The notes below the pieces were generated by a model. It had not been told where the DNA came from. It saw nothing but the letters and a program-made list of their open reading frames with translations, and made no database searches. A DNA stretch of 6,478 nucleotides from Gammaproteobacteria bacterium (GTDB taxonomy: Bacteria > Pseudomonadota > Gammaproteobacteria > Steroidobacterales > SZUA-146), in the NCBI GenBank assembly GCA_003228965.1, contig QIGP01000024.1, positions 1 to 6,478 of the forward strand, in the 5' to 3' direction. This document shows positions 5,198-6,478 of this stretch, in pieces (positions within the stretch are counted from its first letter, which is position 1; each line of letters starts with the position of its first letter). A program made the translations under genes and the position numbers.

Positions 5198-6169
5198 ATG
5201 ACGTATCGCTTGGGGATAATAAGAAGAGCCAGTAGCATCAGGTGGGCGTTTGCCACCTGCGCGCTCTTTTGCCTGTTTCCTGCTCAGGGCGGGGCGATTC
5301 AAATTCAGGGCACGCGAGTCTTGTTAAGTGCGCCGGATGAATTCAAGCCGTCATTGCACTTTCCCGGAGTTCGACACGAGAAGTTGACCGCAGCCATCGT
5401 AGTCAACGAAATCCCCAGCTCCTATATTAATTTCTCTCGTCAGTACAATGATGCAAGCCTTGATAAAACGGGCATGGAATTAATCAGCCGGGAAAACATA
5501 GAAAGTGACGGCTTGTCAGGCCAGTTGCTGCTAGTAAAACAATTGCAGCGTGGCATTCGCTATGAGCGTTGGATTCTAATTACCGGCGATACGAATGAAA
5601 GCGTCATGATCGCTGGCTACTACCCGGTCAAAAACAGACGCTCTCTGCGAGGACCCATAGAAAAAGCCTTAAGGTCAGCGCTGTGGGACTCGGCCCGGGA
5701 CCTCGACCACTTTGACGGCCTCGGTTTTCGCATTGACGACGTGCCAAGCCTTCGTATAGTAACTCGCATGAGTAACAGCCTTGTGTTCACCGAAACCGGT
5801 CGCATGCCCGATCTTTATTATACCGATGCTTTGCTCATGATGTCGTTAAAACCTGTGCCTGAGGGCGCGAAGTTAAACGAACGTTTTGCTCAAGATCAGT
5901 TCATGAAAATTACGCTACTCGAAAACCACAACCTGACCCTTACCCAGAGTAAATCGGTGGCTGGAATTCGCGGTGTTGTCATTGAAGGAACCGGCAGACA
6001 TCGTCACCTGGGATACGAAGTTGCGGTTATGCAAATCATTCTTGAGACGGACTCCGGGTTTTTCGTAGCGCAGGGGTTTACCAAGCTCGACGATATGGAA
6101 AATGATTTCGATGTGTTTCGCGCTACCATCAGTTCGTTTCGTCTCGAAAAACCCAAAGAACCCTTTTAG
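5198..6169 (+). CDS. Secreted protein of unknown function, apparently two similar lobes
   Basis: The 323-residue protein opens with a basic stretch (Arg4, Arg9, Arg10, Arg15) and a hydrophobic core WAFATCALFCLF (16-27), ending PAQGGA (28-33). This is a Sec-type signal peptide with likely cleavage near residue 33; there is no lipobox. The mature part has no motif I can name with confidence. It seems to repeat one plan twice: about 38-160 (strand near APDEF, VNEIP, GLSGQLLLVKQ, YERWILITGD, IAGYYP, EKALRSAL) and about 175-317 (SLVFTE, FAQDQF, GIRGVVIEGTG, LGYEVAVMQIIL, FFVAQGF, FRATISSFRL). The pattern of strands with a final helix recalls the PsbP/Mog1/DUF1795-type fold, but that is inference. 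A stop codon directly precedes the ATG in frame, so the protein cannot start earlier; no Shine-Dalgarno is visible, which suggests weak or leaderless translation. It probably acts in the periplasm. Confidence 0.75.
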   Translation: MTYRLGIIRRASSIRWAFATCALFCLFPAQGGAIQIQGTRVLLSAPDEFKPSLHFPGVRHEKLTAAIVVNEIPSSYINFSRQYNDASLDKTGMELISRENIESDGLSGQLLLVKQLQRGIRYERWILITGDTNESVMIAGYYPVKNRRSLRGPIEKALRSALWDSARDLDHFDGLGFRIDDVPSLRIVTRMSNSLVFTETGRMPDLYYTDALLMMSLKPVPEGAKLNERFAQDQFMKITLLENHNLTLTQSKSVAGIRGVVIEGTGRHRHLGYEVAVMQIILETDSGFFVAQGFTKLDDMENDFDVFRATISSFRLEKPKEPF

Positions 6170-6357
6170 CCTTTCGGCTTGAATTGTCGCGCGGGACGGC
6201 GCATTACTCTTTTCGACGCAATGCAGACTCGATTCAACGAGCTATATTTCTCCATAAATTGGCCAATAACTGACCTAGCCGTAACGCTTCGCTCACGTTA
6301 ATTTACTGATTCACACTTTTGCTAAAACCCGTCATTGATCCAAGGAAGGAGAATTCA
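6170..6357. other. Intergenic region upstream of the secreted-protein gene
   Basis: These 188 bases contain no gene. A 4-bp stem (AGCC/GGCT, 6167-6178 with TTTC loop) overlaps the previous stop codon and is too weak to call a terminator. The 10-base word TCACGTTAAT (6293-6302) repeats the one found upstream of the DUF1415 gene at 303-312. The only promoter-like pair is TTCAAC (6233-6238) and TAAATT (6255-6260), 16 bases apart, which is weak. Confidence 0.45.
6342..6351 (+). promoter_or_regulatory. Strong ribosome binding site
   Basis: AAGGAAGGAG ends six bases before the ATG at 6358. It is the strongest Shine-Dalgarno sequence in the window and contrasts with the absence of one at the preceding gene, suggesting high translation of this secreted product. 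Confidence 0.8.
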
Positions 6358-6478
6358 ATGAAATTTACATACGGCGTATTGTGCGCCTTGCTCTGCACGT
6401 TTTTTTCCCCACTCTCACACGCTTCGCTTTTTATTAACGAATTTCACTACGACAATTCGGGCATGGACGTAAACGAAG
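6358..6478 (+). CDS. Secreted protein, N-terminal part only, with lamin-tail-like start (3' end outside window)
   Basis: Forty codons are visible before the window ends. Residues 1-22 form a clear Sec signal peptide: Lys2, a hydrophobic core VLCALLCTFF (7-16), and SHA at 20-22 as the cleavage site. The mature chain starts SLFINEFHYDNSGMDVNE (23-40). The INEFHYDN stretch with following acidic residues is typical of the lamin-tail-type domain at the front of many extracellular nucleases, endonuclease I-like enzymes and secreted peptidases of marine gammaproteobacteria. That family knowledge indicates an exported, probably degradative enzyme, but the catalytic domain lies beyond the window and cannot be named. 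A strong ribosome binding site at 6342-6351 fixes the start. Confidence 0.8.
   Translation, partial: MKFTYGVLCALLCTFFSPLSHASLFINEFHYDNSGMDVNE

Noticed and set aside
5198..5300. A twin-arginine (Tat) export signal, because of the Arg-Arg pair at residues 9-10.
   Set aside because: The residues after the pair (AlaSerSerIle) do not fit the SRRxFLK consensus; a normal Sec signal is sufficient.
5078..5302. A 74-codon minus-strand frame across the start of the secreted-protein gene.
   Set aside because: It overlaps the signal-peptide region of a better-supported gene and has no motif or convincing start site.

Overview
The window looks like ordinary chromosome from a free-living, probably marine or aquatic gammaproteobacterium. 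This rests on gene content: a DUF1415 protein, an oligopeptidase A (PrlC) with its full catalytic signature, an oligopeptidase B relative, and a secreted protein opening with the FINEFHYDN motif common in extracellular enzymes of marine gammaproteobacteria. The taxonomic inference is moderate; there is no rRNA, tRNA or marker gene that would fix it. I see no insertion sequence, phage gene, CRISPR array or integrase.

Layout from left to right. Positions 3-131 hold the last 42 codons of an unidentified plus-strand gene. A 270-base gap with a 7+7 bp palindrome and a 9-bp direct repeat leads to a DUF1415 gene (402-968, +). It converges, across a 54-base gap with a hairpin, on a minus-strand oligopeptidase B remnant (1023-1556). 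That remnant keeps a lipoprotein-type signal peptide and the N-terminal part of the enzyme. It then jumps in frame to the catalytic-serine motif GRSAGGLLIGAV and stops, so most of the enzyme is missing. A 174-base divergent region separates it from prlC (1731-3758, +), which is complete and carries the M3 zinc site. After a 235-base gap with two small hairpins comes an HD-domain phosphohydrolase (3994-4995, +) that starts with TTG. A 202-base gap precedes a secreted protein of unknown function (5198-6169, +) that seems to be built from two similar lobes. After another 188 bases the window ends inside a secreted protein (6358 onward).

The genes do not form an evident operon: all gaps are 54 bases or more and orientation changes twice. 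Two cytoplasmic or envelope oligopeptidases (one intact, one broken) sit back to back, which may once have been a small peptide-degradation neighbourhood. The most notable observation is the oligopeptidase B deletion derivative. I found no convincing new multi-gene system here.
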